Shown here: positions 34,628-43,706 of the stretch, in pieces
Numbering within the stretch: position 1 is the first letter of the stretch
How the letters are laid out: each line of letters begins with the position of its first letter
Origin: HR10 sp964615335
GTDB lineage: Bacteria > Acidobacteriota > Blastocatellia > HR10
Length of the DNA: 64,000 nt
Direction: 5' to 3'
Assembly: GCA_964615335.1 (NCBI GenBank)
Contig: CAZTMT010000008.1
Coordinates: 1-64,000 of the forward strand
The notes under the pieces: model-generated
What the model was told of the DNA's origin: nothing
What the model saw: the letters and a program-made list of their open reading frames with translations, nothing else
The model's database searches: none
Made by a program: the position numbers and the translations under genes

Positions 34628-35014
34628 TCACATCGCTGCGGAGAGCTTGACCTCAGTCCACTTGCCGTCTTTGTGGACCTGGACTTTCGTGGGAACGATC
34701 GTTCGGGAATCCTCGAAGATCGTCCCCGTCACTCTCGCCTGCAATGCCTGGTAGTCCGCCAAATCCCCTGTCGGATGAGCGATCGTATAGGTCTTTCCGC
34801 TCTTATCCACGATGGCGATGGGGATTCCTGACTTCGCGCACTTGATGGCACACGCGCGATGGCCCTCCCCTCGCGCTCCCATGGACAAGTAGCATTTGCT
34901 ATCAATCAGTTCGCCCTCGATCGTCCCCTCTCGGGCTTTCTCCTGCTGAGCGAACGCCGGGGCTATGGCAAACGTCAGAACCAACACAGCGATCATCACC
35001 AGACTTCGTTTCAT
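34628..35014 (-). CDS. Small exported protein of the CYxxxx-H-CAxxCA type (copy 2)
   Basis: 128 residues from the ATG at 35014; a GTG two codons earlier is too close to the GGAGG. Signal peptide MKRSLVMIAVLVLTFAIAPA. The mature protein has IEGELIDSKCYLSMGARGEG, then HRACAIKCAKSGIPIAIVD and a beta-rich end. It is a paralogue of the protein at 10648-11028. It lies downstream of the TonB-receptor genes. Cys/His conservation suggests metal or heme binding outside the cytoplasm; function unknown. Confidence 0.8.
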   Translation of the reverse strand: MKRSLVMIAVLVLTFAIAPAFAQQEKAREGTIEGELIDSKCYLSMGARGEGHRACAIKCAKSGIPIAIVDKSGKTYTIAHPTGDLADYQALQARVTGTIFEDSRTIVPTKVQVHKDGKWTEVKLSAAM

Positions 35015-35196
35015 CCTCACATCCTCCTTTCGGTCTATGGTGTCTCAGCGATTTTCACACGACAACTATATACGGCCCGCATGGGCGTGGGATGTAATCT
35101 TCCATACAGAATCCGGTAAGTTTCAGAGAAAAGGGGCTTCTCTTCTTGTGTGTCTCGCCAGGCCTGCCCGACTCTTCTGCAAAGCCTTCCCTTATC

Positions 35197-35228
35197 GGGG
35201 AGGGCAGAGGACTCCCTCTACCCTCCCC
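35197..35228. terminator. Strong hairpin downstream of the TonB-type receptor gene
   Basis: GGGGAGGG (35197-35204) pairs with CCCTCCCC (35221-35228) and AGAGG with CCTCT inside, with single-base mismatches. It starts eight bases after the receptor stop on the minus strand. No U-run is visible, so it may be a stabilising or rho-assisted end structure. Confidence 0.5.
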
Positions 35229-35235
35229 GGAGGGC

Positions 35236-38200
35236 TCAGAACTCAATGCGCAAGCCGAACTGGATGCGCCGAGGTTGATTGAACTGAGCCGTGAGGACTC
35301 CAAACGACGCGGGATTGGTCATATCGAGCGCGGGATCCGCGAACTCGACGCGGTTGAGGATATTGAAGAAGTCGAAGCCCACGCGGATCCGAACGGATTC
35401 TGTGACGCCGATTGCTTTGCCTGCTGAAAAGTCGAGGTTCCAGTGGGGGAGCCCACGCAGAACGCCCCGGCCGCTCCGCCGGTCCCGACTGAGTTGGACA
35501 TATCGGAAGCTCTTCAAGACGGCCTCCGGATTGGCGAAGAGGTTGAGTCCTGTACCCCCCCGCGCCGGATCTCCTGTGATTCCCACTCCGCCAGATCCTG
35601 TGACCCCTCTGTGCACTTTATTCCCGAACCGAGGCTTGGTCGTGGGGATCGCGGCCGTGCCGAAGGAGAAGGTCGTCCCTCCGCCGAAGGCTTGAGTGCT
35701 TTGGATGACAGAGAGCGGCGCGCCGCTGAAGGCTGTCAGGATGCCGCCGACATACCATCCCCCGATGAGCTTATCCGCCCAGGTCTCCGTGCTGAACCGT
35801 CGTCCCGTCCCAAAAGGCAGCTCATAAAACCAGGTCAGGTTCAGAATGTGCCTGTGATCGAAGAACGAAGGGCCGTAGTCAAGATCGGGGAAGTAACTGG
35901 AAGGGAAAAAGCCGGCGGAGTTTTGAACCGAGCCCAGTTGGTCGAGCGACTTCGAGAGCGTGTAGTTGAGATCGAACTGCAGTCCGTGCGAGGGGCGCTT
36001 GCGGAAGATCAGCGTGAAGGCGTGGTAATTGGAGCGGCCGCCGTCTGTGCGGAAGAAAAGCTCCTGAACCCGAGGATTCATAAAAGGCGTCCATCCGGCC
36101 AGGCGACGGAATCGGTCGATGCCGTTGAGCCAGAGGTTGCTGAGCAGCCCTGTGACAATCTCGCTGGTGAAGCGCGAGGCCAGGCAGCGGGTCGCCGTCG
36201 TGAAGGTCGTCGGGCACGCTCCCAAAGCATGAAGCGTCGCGATCGGGGGCAGCTGGTTTTCGAACCAGGGCTGTGTGGTCACGGCGTTGGCAGCGACGCC
36301 CGCACGCAATTCGGCCGCCAGAGCATCGTAGGCCTGCGCGAACGTTTGACCGGATTGGGGGTCCACCATGAAGAAGGGGATGGAGTTGAGGTTGACGCTT
36401 TGGGGCAGATTCCGCCCGAGGCGCCCGACGTAGCCCAGCTCCAAGATCATGTTCCCCGGCAGTTCCCGCTGGATGGTGAGGTCGAAACTATGGCTCCGAC
36501 CCGGGCGGAGCGTCGGATCCACGTGAAACGAAAGCAACTCCCCAAAAGGTATGCCGGGAAGCAGCGGTGGCGTCACCCGCTCGGCTACCGGCAAAGGAGC
36601 TGGACCATCCACCCCGATGCGGAACGGGTCCCCTTGAGCGTTCTTCGGACCCTGAAGAGAGATCGTCTGTCCGAATCCGGCGGCGAGCATGGGGATCGAG
36701 ACGAGCTGCACGAGGTTAAGCCGATCGTACATGAGCGAGTATCCGCCGCGAAGGACAGTCCGGCGATCGCCAAAGAGTCTACTCCAGATGCCCTCTCGGA
36801 AGCTCGGATTCCATGCCAAGGCGATGCGCGGGCCGACGTTCCCCCATGCGGTATCCACCGTCTTATCGCGCCCAAGCATTCGGATGGGCACATAGCCGAT
36901 CTCCGGATTGAAGATTCGCCCCTGCGAGGCCGCCTGCCTCTTCTGCTCCAGGTACTCCCAGGGAGTAACCAGCTTCCCCGTGTCCGCGTAAACGGCCAAA
37001 GCGATGCGCCCATCGAGGCTCTTTGTGGGGACCTGGACCTGATAGTTCACTCCGTAGGTGAGCGTCAGCGCAGGATGCACGCGCCACACGTCGCTTACGT
37101 AGAAATCCCACGCTTGATACCGAAACTTGTTGAGCAAAGGAACGCCGAAGGGATTGGGATTGAAATCCGCGTCCCGCGTCATCATGATCGAGACGTTGTC
37201 GATGATCCCCAAGGCAGCGGCATAGAGACGATTCCATCGGGAGACATCGGCGCTCCGCAAGCAGTTCGTCTGTGTGCTCCCGGCGCATGTGGGCGGTCGC
37301 TGGCTGGAAGGGACGGGGAAGAAAGCCCCTGCATCGAGCAGGCCGATGAGCGCCGACATCCCGCCGACGACTTTGTCCTCGCGCATGTGGAAGTGCTGGA
37401 TGATCCGCGCCGTCGCTCCCCATTGCAGGGTGTGACGCCCCTTGATCCACATGAGGTTGTTTGTGAACTGATAGAGTTGTTGGTTATCCCCTTGGGAGCG
37501 CGATCTCTGAACGAAGACGTCCACGGGCTCATCCAACAAAGTGCCGGCCAGATCGAGCGCGACGTTCGTGCCGGGGACCTGCGGGAAGGGGCGCGTGGCA
37601 TTGCGCCAGAAGTAGAAGCGCACGAATCCGAAGCGGAATTCGTTGGTCAGCCTCGGTGTGATTTGACCGATCGCAGCGGCCACGATATTACGCGGAAACT
37701 GGCGATTATTTCGGACAGTCACCGCTTGTCCGAGTTTGTGTCCCGGCAACACCCCCCCGATGTCCACCTGCAATGGGCTATCCTCCAGATTGCGATGCCA
37801 GCCGAAGCTCCCTTCGAAGCGCCAGTTCGGCGTGAAGTGATGATCGAGCCGCAGCCAGGCATACTCGGTCTTCTGCGACGCGCTCGCCGGCGCGCGGAAT
37901 CCAATAGTGTTCAGCCCATCTCCAGTGCTGGGGTCGTTCCCCGGCGGATAGAAGGCAAAGAGCGCCCGAATCACAGGATTCAGGCCGAGGCCCCGGGGAT
38001 CGCATGGGGAGTTGTTATTGGGTCCACATAGGGTCGAGGTCGCCAGCGGATAGCTGACGATATTCCCTGTACCATCGCGAAACCGCAAGGCGCCCTGACG
38101 CAGGCTCTCGGTGGGAACGATCCGGACGACATCTGTGCTGCTCGGAAAGCGCCGTCCCTCGTAGTGGAAGAAGAAGAACGTCTTGTCCTTGAAGATCGGC

Positions 38201-39072
38201 CCTCCGAGAGTAGCTCCGAACCGATGATCCTTCAGCTCGGGGTCTGGCTGCCCCAGGCGATTACGTACCCAGGTGTTGGCGTTTAAGTTATCGTTCTGGT
38301 GATACCAGTAGGCGGATCCATGGAAAGCGTTCCCCCCGCGTTTACGCACGGCGATGAATTGCCCTCCCGAGGAGCGTCCAAAGGGAGCATCCACGTTGGT
38401 GACGCCCGCTCGAAACTCCTCGACGCTCTCCGCCGGGATGGGAAAGCTGGTCGCATCTCCTGTATCGGGGAACTTGCCTTGCGTGAGATCGATCCCATCT
38501 ACAGTCCATGTGGTTTGATCACCGCGCGCTCCCGCCACGGCTCCGGAGGCATTGAACCCATAGCCCAGCGGAGAGACAAGCGGTTGGAGTTGGAATAAGG
38601 AGTTCGCCTGTCGGTCAAGCAACGGCAAGCGCAAGAGGTAATCGCTTCGTATGACATTGCCCACTGTAGCGTTGGTGGTTTGCAGTTCAATGCCGGCGCC
38701 CGGCGTGACCTCCACAATCTCCGCGACCGCACCAACTTCCAGCGTGAGATTGACCGTGTGGGTTTTCGCCACTTCGACCTTCAGGGGAGACACAACCGAT
38801 TGGCGAAAGCCCTGTGCCGTCGCCGTGAGTTTGTAGATGCCCGGGGGTACATTGACGAAGATATATTGTCCGTCCGCATTGGTCATTTGGCTTCGGCTCA
38901 GATTGGTCGCTAGGTCCGTCAGCTCTACTGTCGCTCCGACGAGGACAGCTCCTGTCGGATCGGTCACCGTGCCAAGCACTGTGGCTGTCCCCGCCGTCCC
39001 GACCGTCTGGGCGCTTGCGGACGAGAGGCCCAAAGAGAGAAAGAGAGCAAGAAGAACCACCACGTTCCTCAT
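35236..39072 (-). CDS. Oar-like TonB-dependent receptor with carboxypeptidase-regulatory-like domain
   Basis: 1278 residues. Signal peptide MRNVVVLLALFLSLGLSSAS ending SAQ. Residues about 30-120 are a carboxypeptidase-regulatory-like domain (TVTDPTGAVLVGATVELTD, GQYIFVNVPPGIYKLTATAQ). A plug-like domain follows (QLQPLVSPLGYGFNASGAVA, TWTVDGIDLT), then a very large beta barrel ending in ...QFGLRIEF with terminal Phe. This layout is characteristic of the expanded receptor family of Acidobacteriota. It imports or binds large substrates at the outer membrane. It is the third gene downstream of an ECF sigma factor; a paralogue lies immediately upstream. Confidence 0.93.
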   Translation of the reverse strand: MRNVVVLLALFLSLGLSSASAQTVGTAGTATVLGTVTDPTGAVLVGATVELTDLATNLSRSQMTNADGQYIFVNVPPGIYKLTATAQGFRQSVVSPLKVEVAKTHTVNLTLEVGAVAEIVEVTPGAGIELQTTNATVGNVIRSDYLLRLPLLDRQANSLFQLQPLVSPLGYGFNASGAVAGARGDQTTWTVDGIDLTQGKFPDTGDATSFPIPAESVEEFRAGVTNVDAPFGRSSGGQFIAVRKRGGNAFHGSAYWYHQNDNLNANTWVRNRLGQPDPELKDHRFGATLGGPIFKDKTFFFFHYEGRRFPSSTDVVRIVPTESLRQGALRFRDGTGNIVSYPLATSTLCGPNNNSPCDPRGLGLNPVIRALFAFYPPGNDPSTGDGLNTIGFRAPASASQKTEYAWLRLDHHFTPNWRFEGSFGWHRNLEDSPLQVDIGGVLPGHKLGQAVTVRNNRQFPRNIVAAAIGQITPRLTNEFRFGFVRFYFWRNATRPFPQVPGTNVALDLAGTLLDEPVDVFVQRSRSQGDNQQLYQFTNNLMWIKGRHTLQWGATARIIQHFHMREDKVVGGMSALIGLLDAGAFFPVPSSQRPPTCAGSTQTNCLRSADVSRWNRLYAAALGIIDNVSIMMTRDADFNPNPFGVPLLNKFRYQAWDFYVSDVWRVHPALTLTYGVNYQVQVPTKSLDGRIALAVYADTGKLVTPWEYLEQKRQAASQGRIFNPEIGYVPIRMLGRDKTVDTAWGNVGPRIALAWNPSFREGIWSRLFGDRRTVLRGGYSLMYDRLNLVQLVSIPMLAAGFGQTISLQGPKNAQGDPFRIGVDGPAPLPVAERVTPPLLPGIPFGELLSFHVDPTLRPGRSHSFDLTIQRELPGNMILELGYVGRLGRNLPQSVNLNSIPFFMVDPQSGQTFAQAYDALAAELRAGVAANAVTTQPWFENQLPPIATLHALGACPTTFTTATRCLASRFTSEIVTGLLSNLWLNGIDRFRRLAGWTPFMNPRVQELFFRTDGGRSNYHAFTLIFRKRPSHGLQFDLNYTLSKSLDQLGSVQNSAGFFPSSYFPDLDYGPSFFDHRHILNLTWFYELPFGTGRRFSTETWADKLIGGWYVGGILTAFSGAPLSVIQSTQAFGGGTTFSFGTAAIPTTKPRFGNKVHRGVTGSGGVGITGDPARGGTGLNLFANPEAVLKSFRYVQLSRDRRSGRGVLRGLPHWNLDFSAGKAIGVTESVRIRVGFDFFNILNRVEFADPALDMTNPASFGVLTAQFNQPRRIQFGLRIEF

Positions 39073-39206
39073 AAACTCCTCCTTAGTTTGGTCTCAGGCG
39101 GGCTATAGCATATAGCAAGCCCTCTACTGTCGGCAAGCGGTTCCTCGCCCGAGTCTGGACGAGGGTGCTCGCCCGATCAGGCGATCATTCGAGCACCCCG
39201 ATGAAC

Positions 39207-42200
39207 TCAGAACGAGACGCGCAGCCCAAACTGGATGTTGCGCGGGATGCCCTGAGCGAAGCTGCCTGAACCGATGCCGCGCCGCTGCCGCTGCGCTTGG
39301 CCGTTAATATCGGTGGGAGCTCCACCCAGTTCGCCCGAGATCGTCTCGAAGTTGGCGACGTTAAACAGATTGAAGATCTCCACCATCGGTTCCACCGCGA
39401 TGCGCTCGTTGTAGAAGGTGAGTTTCTTCGCGATGCGCACGTCCGTCGTGATGAAGGAATCGTTCATCGGGTTGTTCGTCGGGGCGAGCTGGAGCGAGGG
39501 AATGACCGCCCCCAGGCGCCTCAGTTGATCGGCCGTGAACAGCCCCGCGTTGATCAACTGCTGCGCCGCGGGAGTGAACTTCCCCGCAAACCGGGCGTTG
39601 AACTGCGCGATGAGCCGATTCAACTCCTTGATGCTTCCGACGTCGCGCCCGAACGAGCCGCGATTGGTCCCGGGCAGAAACTGCACGCGTCGTCCGTCGC
39701 CCTCCAGATCAATGGTGAAGATGTCCGTGTTGCCGCCAAAGACAGCCGGCAGCGTGAGCGATTCCGGAAAGGCCGTGGCAAAACGCCAGATGCTCGAAAT
39801 CGTCCATCCGCGCGGAAAATCAAGAATGGAGTTGATCACCAGTTGATGCGTTCGATCTCCGGCTGAGATGGCTCCGGTCAGGATGCTCCGTGACCCTGCC
39901 GGTCCATTGGCGAAGAGGATGTTGTCGTTGTTGACGGGCCGGTTCAGGAAGTCAATATCGCCCGCCGTGGCTGTATACCGCGAGAGCGTGTACGAGACGC
40001 CCAGGAAGAGGTTCTTCACGATGGGCGAGAGATTCGTCAGTCGCCCATCCAGTTTGAATTGCAGCGCGTTGTACTTGGACTGCCCGGACGTCTGTGTCTC
40101 CCACACATTGGCGAAAGTGGGATCCACGCCCGGGAAAGCGCGAAAGAGCCCGAAATCGGCGATCGTCGCTCCCCGAGCGATCGCCTCATCGATCGTGTTC
40201 ACTCCGAAGCGCGCGAGCGTTCGTTGGATTTCCGCTACAGCGCGCGCGCGATCGAACGTATCGGCGGCAAACCGGCGGTTGGCATCGCGGGTCATGTAGA
40301 AGTGGACTCCGCGATTGCGCACATAATCAATCGAGAAGACCAGACCGGGTCGGATCTCCCGCTGGACGCCCACATTGAGGTGGAACGAATAGGGCTGCGA
40401 GTACCGATCGGTGAAGAAGCCCACAGCGAAGCGATTGGTCAAAAACTGCGGATCGCCATTGGGATCGAATCGCACGTTCGACCAGGCTGCTTGCAAGGCA
40501 TCGTGCAATCGCCGGAGCGTTCCGATCACTTCTCGCAAGGGGCGCCCCGCCAGCGACGAGTAATCCCCTCCCGGGAACCCTCCGATGTCAATCGGCCGCC
40601 CGTCAGGTCCGACAAAGGGGGTGAAGAGGTCGAAATCAATCTCCCCGATGCCGGCCGGGATCAGGTCGTTGCGCTCAAAGAGCGTGTTGTTCAGGATGTT
40701 GGTGTCATAGAAGAACCCAGCGCCCACGCGAATCGAGGTCTTCCCGCCGCCCAGGGGATCCCACGCGATGCCAAGCGTGGGGCCGAAGTTGTTACTGTCC
40801 TGGCTCACCCGCAATCCGGCCGGCCCGAAGAAGCGATCCAATCTGGCTTTCCGCCGTTGCCCGTTGATGTACTCATCATCGTTGACCTGGCCCGACTCCA
40901 GATCATAGCGCACTCCGTAAGTGATCGTGAGGTTCTTCCCCTGCCCGTAAGGCTTCCGCCATGTATCGCTCACATACCAAGCGAACCGGAGATTGTTCTT
41001 CCCTCCGAAAGGCCGCCCATTGTTGGCGATCTCGGAGAAGAAGCCCAGCCCGTTGGCGATGATGGCATCCGCTAGGGGATATTCCAGGGGATCGAAGGGA
41101 TTGCCTCCTCGCGCGCGGACTTGCCGCCTCAAATCTTCGTTGAATTCGCCGATGATGAGCGGAGCGTTCCCGAAGAAAGCGGCGAAGACGTTCATGCGAA
41201 TCTGGTTGAACTCGACGCCGAACCGCACGGTATGGTTGCCAAAGACGTAGCTGGCATCTCCCTTGAACTGATCCGATGTCTGGAAGGTGCGCTGAGGGGC
41301 CAACAGATCCGGACCGATCTCCAGATCTCCGACGTTGAGGAGAATGGGACGGCCTCCCACTTTGAAGAAAGTGATGCCGGCTACCTCGCTGGCATCAATG
41401 TGATTATCAAAGCTCGTATGTCCATAACGTCCCGAATAGGCCCACCGACCGCGGGTTCCATCCACGCCCAGGGCCGTCACATTGGTGACATTTTGATTGC
41501 TAAAGGGCGATTGATTGCCGCCGCCGATGTCGGCGATGCCCTTATTCCAGTTGTGGCTGAAGCGGGCGAACGCTCGGGCGCTGGAGGTGATGTTCCAATC
41601 CACGCGCCCTAGGAACATGCGGTCATCGAAGGGGGCAGCGGCCGGTCCGCGAAATTGGGGGAAGTCGAAGCTCGAGAGCAATCGCGTATCGTCCTGGTTG
41701 TTCCGCTCGTAGTTGAGGAAGAAGAACGCCTTGTCCTTGACAAACGGTCCACCGCCCCGGAAGCCGATCTGCTCGCGATCGAATTCCGGGCTGGGATTCG
41801 CGGGATCGCGAGTCGTTCCGGGAAATGCGGCGACCTCCTCATCGCGGAAGAAGAAGAACCCGCTGCCGTGAAACTCATTCGTCCCGCTGCGCGTCAGGAC
41901 GTTCACAGCTCCCGAGGAGGTCAGGGAGGTGGAAGGATCGAAGGTGCTTCGACTCAGTTGGAACTCCTGCAGGGCATCCTGCGAGATGTTCTGTGTCGTC
42001 GTGCCCACGACCTCGTCGGTGATGTCAATGCCATCCACCTGGATGCGGGTGCTCCGTCCTGAGCGTCCGCCCACACTGATGCCGCTCAAGCCGTTTTTCG
42101 TCGGATCGAACCCGCCGGCATCCACGACCTGAACGCCGGGTTCAAGCTGCGCCAGGTCCAGGTAGTTGCGCCCATTGAGCGGAAGCTCATCGATCTGCCG

Positions 42201-42623
42201 CGAGGTGATGGCGCCTTCTATGGACGATCGGACCGTATTCACCTGAATGGCTTCTGCTTGGACGGTCACGACTTCCGTGGGCGTTCCCACTTCCAGCCTC
42301 ACGTCCCCGACGGCTGTCGTCCCCACCGTGACGATGACTCGGCGAACTCCGATCCGAAATCCCGGCGCTTCGATTCTCACCTCATATTCGCCGGGGGGTA
42401 AGGATCGCACCACATACACGCCGCTTCGACTCGTCTGGGTCGTGAAAATCCGGCCGGTCGCAGCCTGCGTCACCGTGACCTTCGCTTCGGGAATGACAGC
42501 TCCCTGAGGATCCGTCACCACGCCTTCGATGCTCCCGAAGGATTCTTGAGCCTTTGAGATCGTCGGGGCAAGGGTCAATCCCACGAGGACAAGCGAGAGG
42601 ATTCGAATCATCCCTTTTTTCAT
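39207..42623 (-). CDS. Oar-like TonB-dependent receptor with carboxypeptidase-regulatory-like domain
   Basis: 1138 residues from the ATG at 42623, placed by AAGGAGG. Signal peptide MKKGMIRILSLVLVGLTLAP ending SKAQ. The regulatory-like domain reads SIEGVVTDPQGAVIPEAKVT and GVYVVRSLPPGEYEVRIEAP. The plug has INELPLNGRNYLDLAQ-type sequence (QIDELPLNGRNYLDLAQLEP) and the barrel ends NIQFGLRVSF. It starts 82 bases after the ECF sigma gene on the same strand, so it is probably part of the same regulatory unit. The ligand is unknown. Confidence 0.93.
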   Translation of the reverse strand: MKKGMIRILSLVLVGLTLAPTISKAQESFGSIEGVVTDPQGAVIPEAKVTVTQAATGRIFTTQTSRSGVYVVRSLPPGEYEVRIEAPGFRIGVRRVIVTVGTTAVGDVRLEVGTPTEVVTVQAEAIQVNTVRSSIEGAITSRQIDELPLNGRNYLDLAQLEPGVQVVDAGGFDPTKNGLSGISVGGRSGRSTRIQVDGIDITDEVVGTTTQNISQDALQEFQLSRSTFDPSTSLTSSGAVNVLTRSGTNEFHGSGFFFFRDEEVAAFPGTTRDPANPSPEFDREQIGFRGGGPFVKDKAFFFLNYERNNQDDTRLLSSFDFPQFRGPAAAPFDDRMFLGRVDWNITSSARAFARFSHNWNKGIADIGGGNQSPFSNQNVTNVTALGVDGTRGRWAYSGRYGHTSFDNHIDASEVAGITFFKVGGRPILLNVGDLEIGPDLLAPQRTFQTSDQFKGDASYVFGNHTVRFGVEFNQIRMNVFAAFFGNAPLIIGEFNEDLRRQVRARGGNPFDPLEYPLADAIIANGLGFFSEIANNGRPFGGKNNLRFAWYVSDTWRKPYGQGKNLTITYGVRYDLESGQVNDDEYINGQRRKARLDRFFGPAGLRVSQDSNNFGPTLGIAWDPLGGGKTSIRVGAGFFYDTNILNNTLFERNDLIPAGIGEIDFDLFTPFVGPDGRPIDIGGFPGGDYSSLAGRPLREVIGTLRRLHDALQAAWSNVRFDPNGDPQFLTNRFAVGFFTDRYSQPYSFHLNVGVQREIRPGLVFSIDYVRNRGVHFYMTRDANRRFAADTFDRARAVAEIQRTLARFGVNTIDEAIARGATIADFGLFRAFPGVDPTFANVWETQTSGQSKYNALQFKLDGRLTNLSPIVKNLFLGVSYTLSRYTATAGDIDFLNRPVNNDNILFANGPAGSRSILTGAISAGDRTHQLVINSILDFPRGWTISSIWRFATAFPESLTLPAVFGGNTDIFTIDLEGDGRRVQFLPGTNRGSFGRDVGSIKELNRLIAQFNARFAGKFTPAAQQLINAGLFTADQLRRLGAVIPSLQLAPTNNPMNDSFITTDVRIAKKLTFYNERIAVEPMVEIFNLFNVANFETISGELGGAPTDINGQAQRQRRGIGSGSFAQGIPRNIQFGLRVSF

Positions 42624-42704
42624 GGTCGCCTCCTTGCCGAAAGATTCGGTGTTTCTCGGGTCGGTTATCCTACTCCTCATCCGAGCCGGAATCTGTGAAG
42701 AACC

Positions 42705-43313
42705 TTACATTTCGCCGCGCAGCACTTCCGCTGCACATCGGTCGGAGGGGGAGCACGCGGAGCCCTCCGTCAAGAGTTCGCGCAGCTTCAGGCGAGCCTT
42801 GTGCAGTTGCGATCGCGCCGTCCCTCGGGCGATGCCCAGAAGATTGGCGATCTCCTTGTGCTTATATCCTTCCACATCATGGAGGAGAAAGATCAGGCGA
42901 TAGCCGGGCGGGAGACGGGAAATCGCCCACTCCAGATCGATTCGGCTGATGAGGGATTCATCCGACCCAACCCTCGTCTCTCTAATCCCCCGGGGCGGCT
43001 CTTCTTCCAGCAGTTCTTCGTGCGCTTTGCGGCGATGGATTCTCACGTACATGAGCGCGGTATTGGTCATCAGACGATAGAGCCATGTGCTGAAAGCGGC
43101 CGTGCCTTTGAAGGTCCCAATCTTGCGATAGAGCTGGAGGAAGACTTCTTGGGTCGCCTCTTCAGCATCCGGGATGTGCCCGAGCATCCGCACGCAGAAG
43201 CTATAGACCTTTTTTCGATAGCGCCGGTAAAGCTCTTCAAAAGCCCAGATCTCGCCCACAGCCGCAGCTTGCGCAAGCTCCCGATCTGAGAGAGCCTCCG
43301 TTAATGGGCTCAT
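42705..43313 (-). CDS. ECF-family RNA polymerase sigma factor
   Basis: 202 residues from the ATG at 43313, which has AGGAGAG upstream; a longer frame exists but runs across the zinc-ribbon gene in another frame. Region 2 is ELYRRYRKKVYSFCVRMLGH with DAEEATQEVFLQLYRKI, and region 4 is LPPGYRLIFLLHDVEGYKHK followed by EIANLLGIARGTARSQLHKA. No partner anti-sigma is adjacent; the small zinc-ribbon gene lies upstream and two TonB-type receptors lie downstream. Control of those receptors is inferred. Confidence 0.93.
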   Translation of the reverse strand: MSPLTEALSDRELAQAAAVGEIWAFEELYRRYRKKVYSFCVRMLGHIPDAEEATQEVFLQLYRKIGTFKGTAAFSTWLYRLMTNTALMYVRIHRRKAHEELLEEEPPRGIRETRVGSDESLISRIDLEWAISRLPPGYRLIFLLHDVEGYKHKEIANLLGIARGTARSQLHKARLKLRELLTEGSACSPSDRCAAEVLRGEM

Positions 43314-43419
43314 AAGCGCTCTCCTCTTGTGATTGCGAGGAGACTCTGCGGAGGCCGCCGCCTCGTCGGGGTCTTCACCGAATCGTCCGCTCGGTGAAGA
43401 GCCTCCGAGGAGAGGCCCG

Positions 43420-43638
43420 TCACGGTGTGTCCCCCTGCGATGGGCCTTCCGGCGAGTCCGAATTCGCGGCTCGAAGGATCTCTTCGGCATCGAATTCATG
43501 GCCGCACCGCTGGCACCGCACCGCCGTCCAGCAGGGGACATGACCGGGATCGCACCGAAGCTTCGGATCGAAGTCCTTCGCCCCGCAGAGAGGACACCTG
43601 AGACGGGCTCCTAAGCGCTCCCACTCCTGCAGCGTCAT
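43420..43638 (-). CDS. Small zinc-ribbon protein
   Basis: 72 residues with four Cys pairs or near pairs (LRCPLCGAKDF, LRCDPGHVPCW, VRCQRCGHEF), consistent with one or two zinc ribbons. The start ATG at 43638 has AAGGAGGAGAG. It precedes the ECF sigma gene by 106 bases and lies just downstream of a Crp-type palindrome. It might serve as an anti-sigma or adaptor, but no evidence beyond position supports this. Confidence 0.72.
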   Translation of the reverse strand: MTLQEWERLGARLRCPLCGAKDFDPKLRCDPGHVPCWTAVRCQRCGHEFDAEEILRAANSDSPEGPSQGDTP

Positions 43639-43686
43639 CGTCTCTCCTCCTTCGTCAGGAGAGCATACAGGAGATCAGCGGGAGAG

Positions 43687-43706
43687 ACTGTAAAGGATCA
43701 TACAGT
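43687..43706. promoter_or_regulatory. Candidate Crp/Fnr-family operator
   Basis: ACTGTA and TACAGT flank eight bases (perfect six-base arms), 49 bases upstream of the zinc-ribbon gene. It resembles the site at 58403-58422 and Crp half-sites (CTGTRA). It also touches the end of the cytochrome b gene, so a short terminator is an alternative. Confidence 0.5.

Noticed and set aside
35443..38031. Long plus-strand open frame of 862 codons antisense to the TonB-type receptor
   Set aside because: It is a shadow frame of a G+C-rich gene: charged, no domains, no ribosome-binding site, and the opposite strand encodes a clear receptor.
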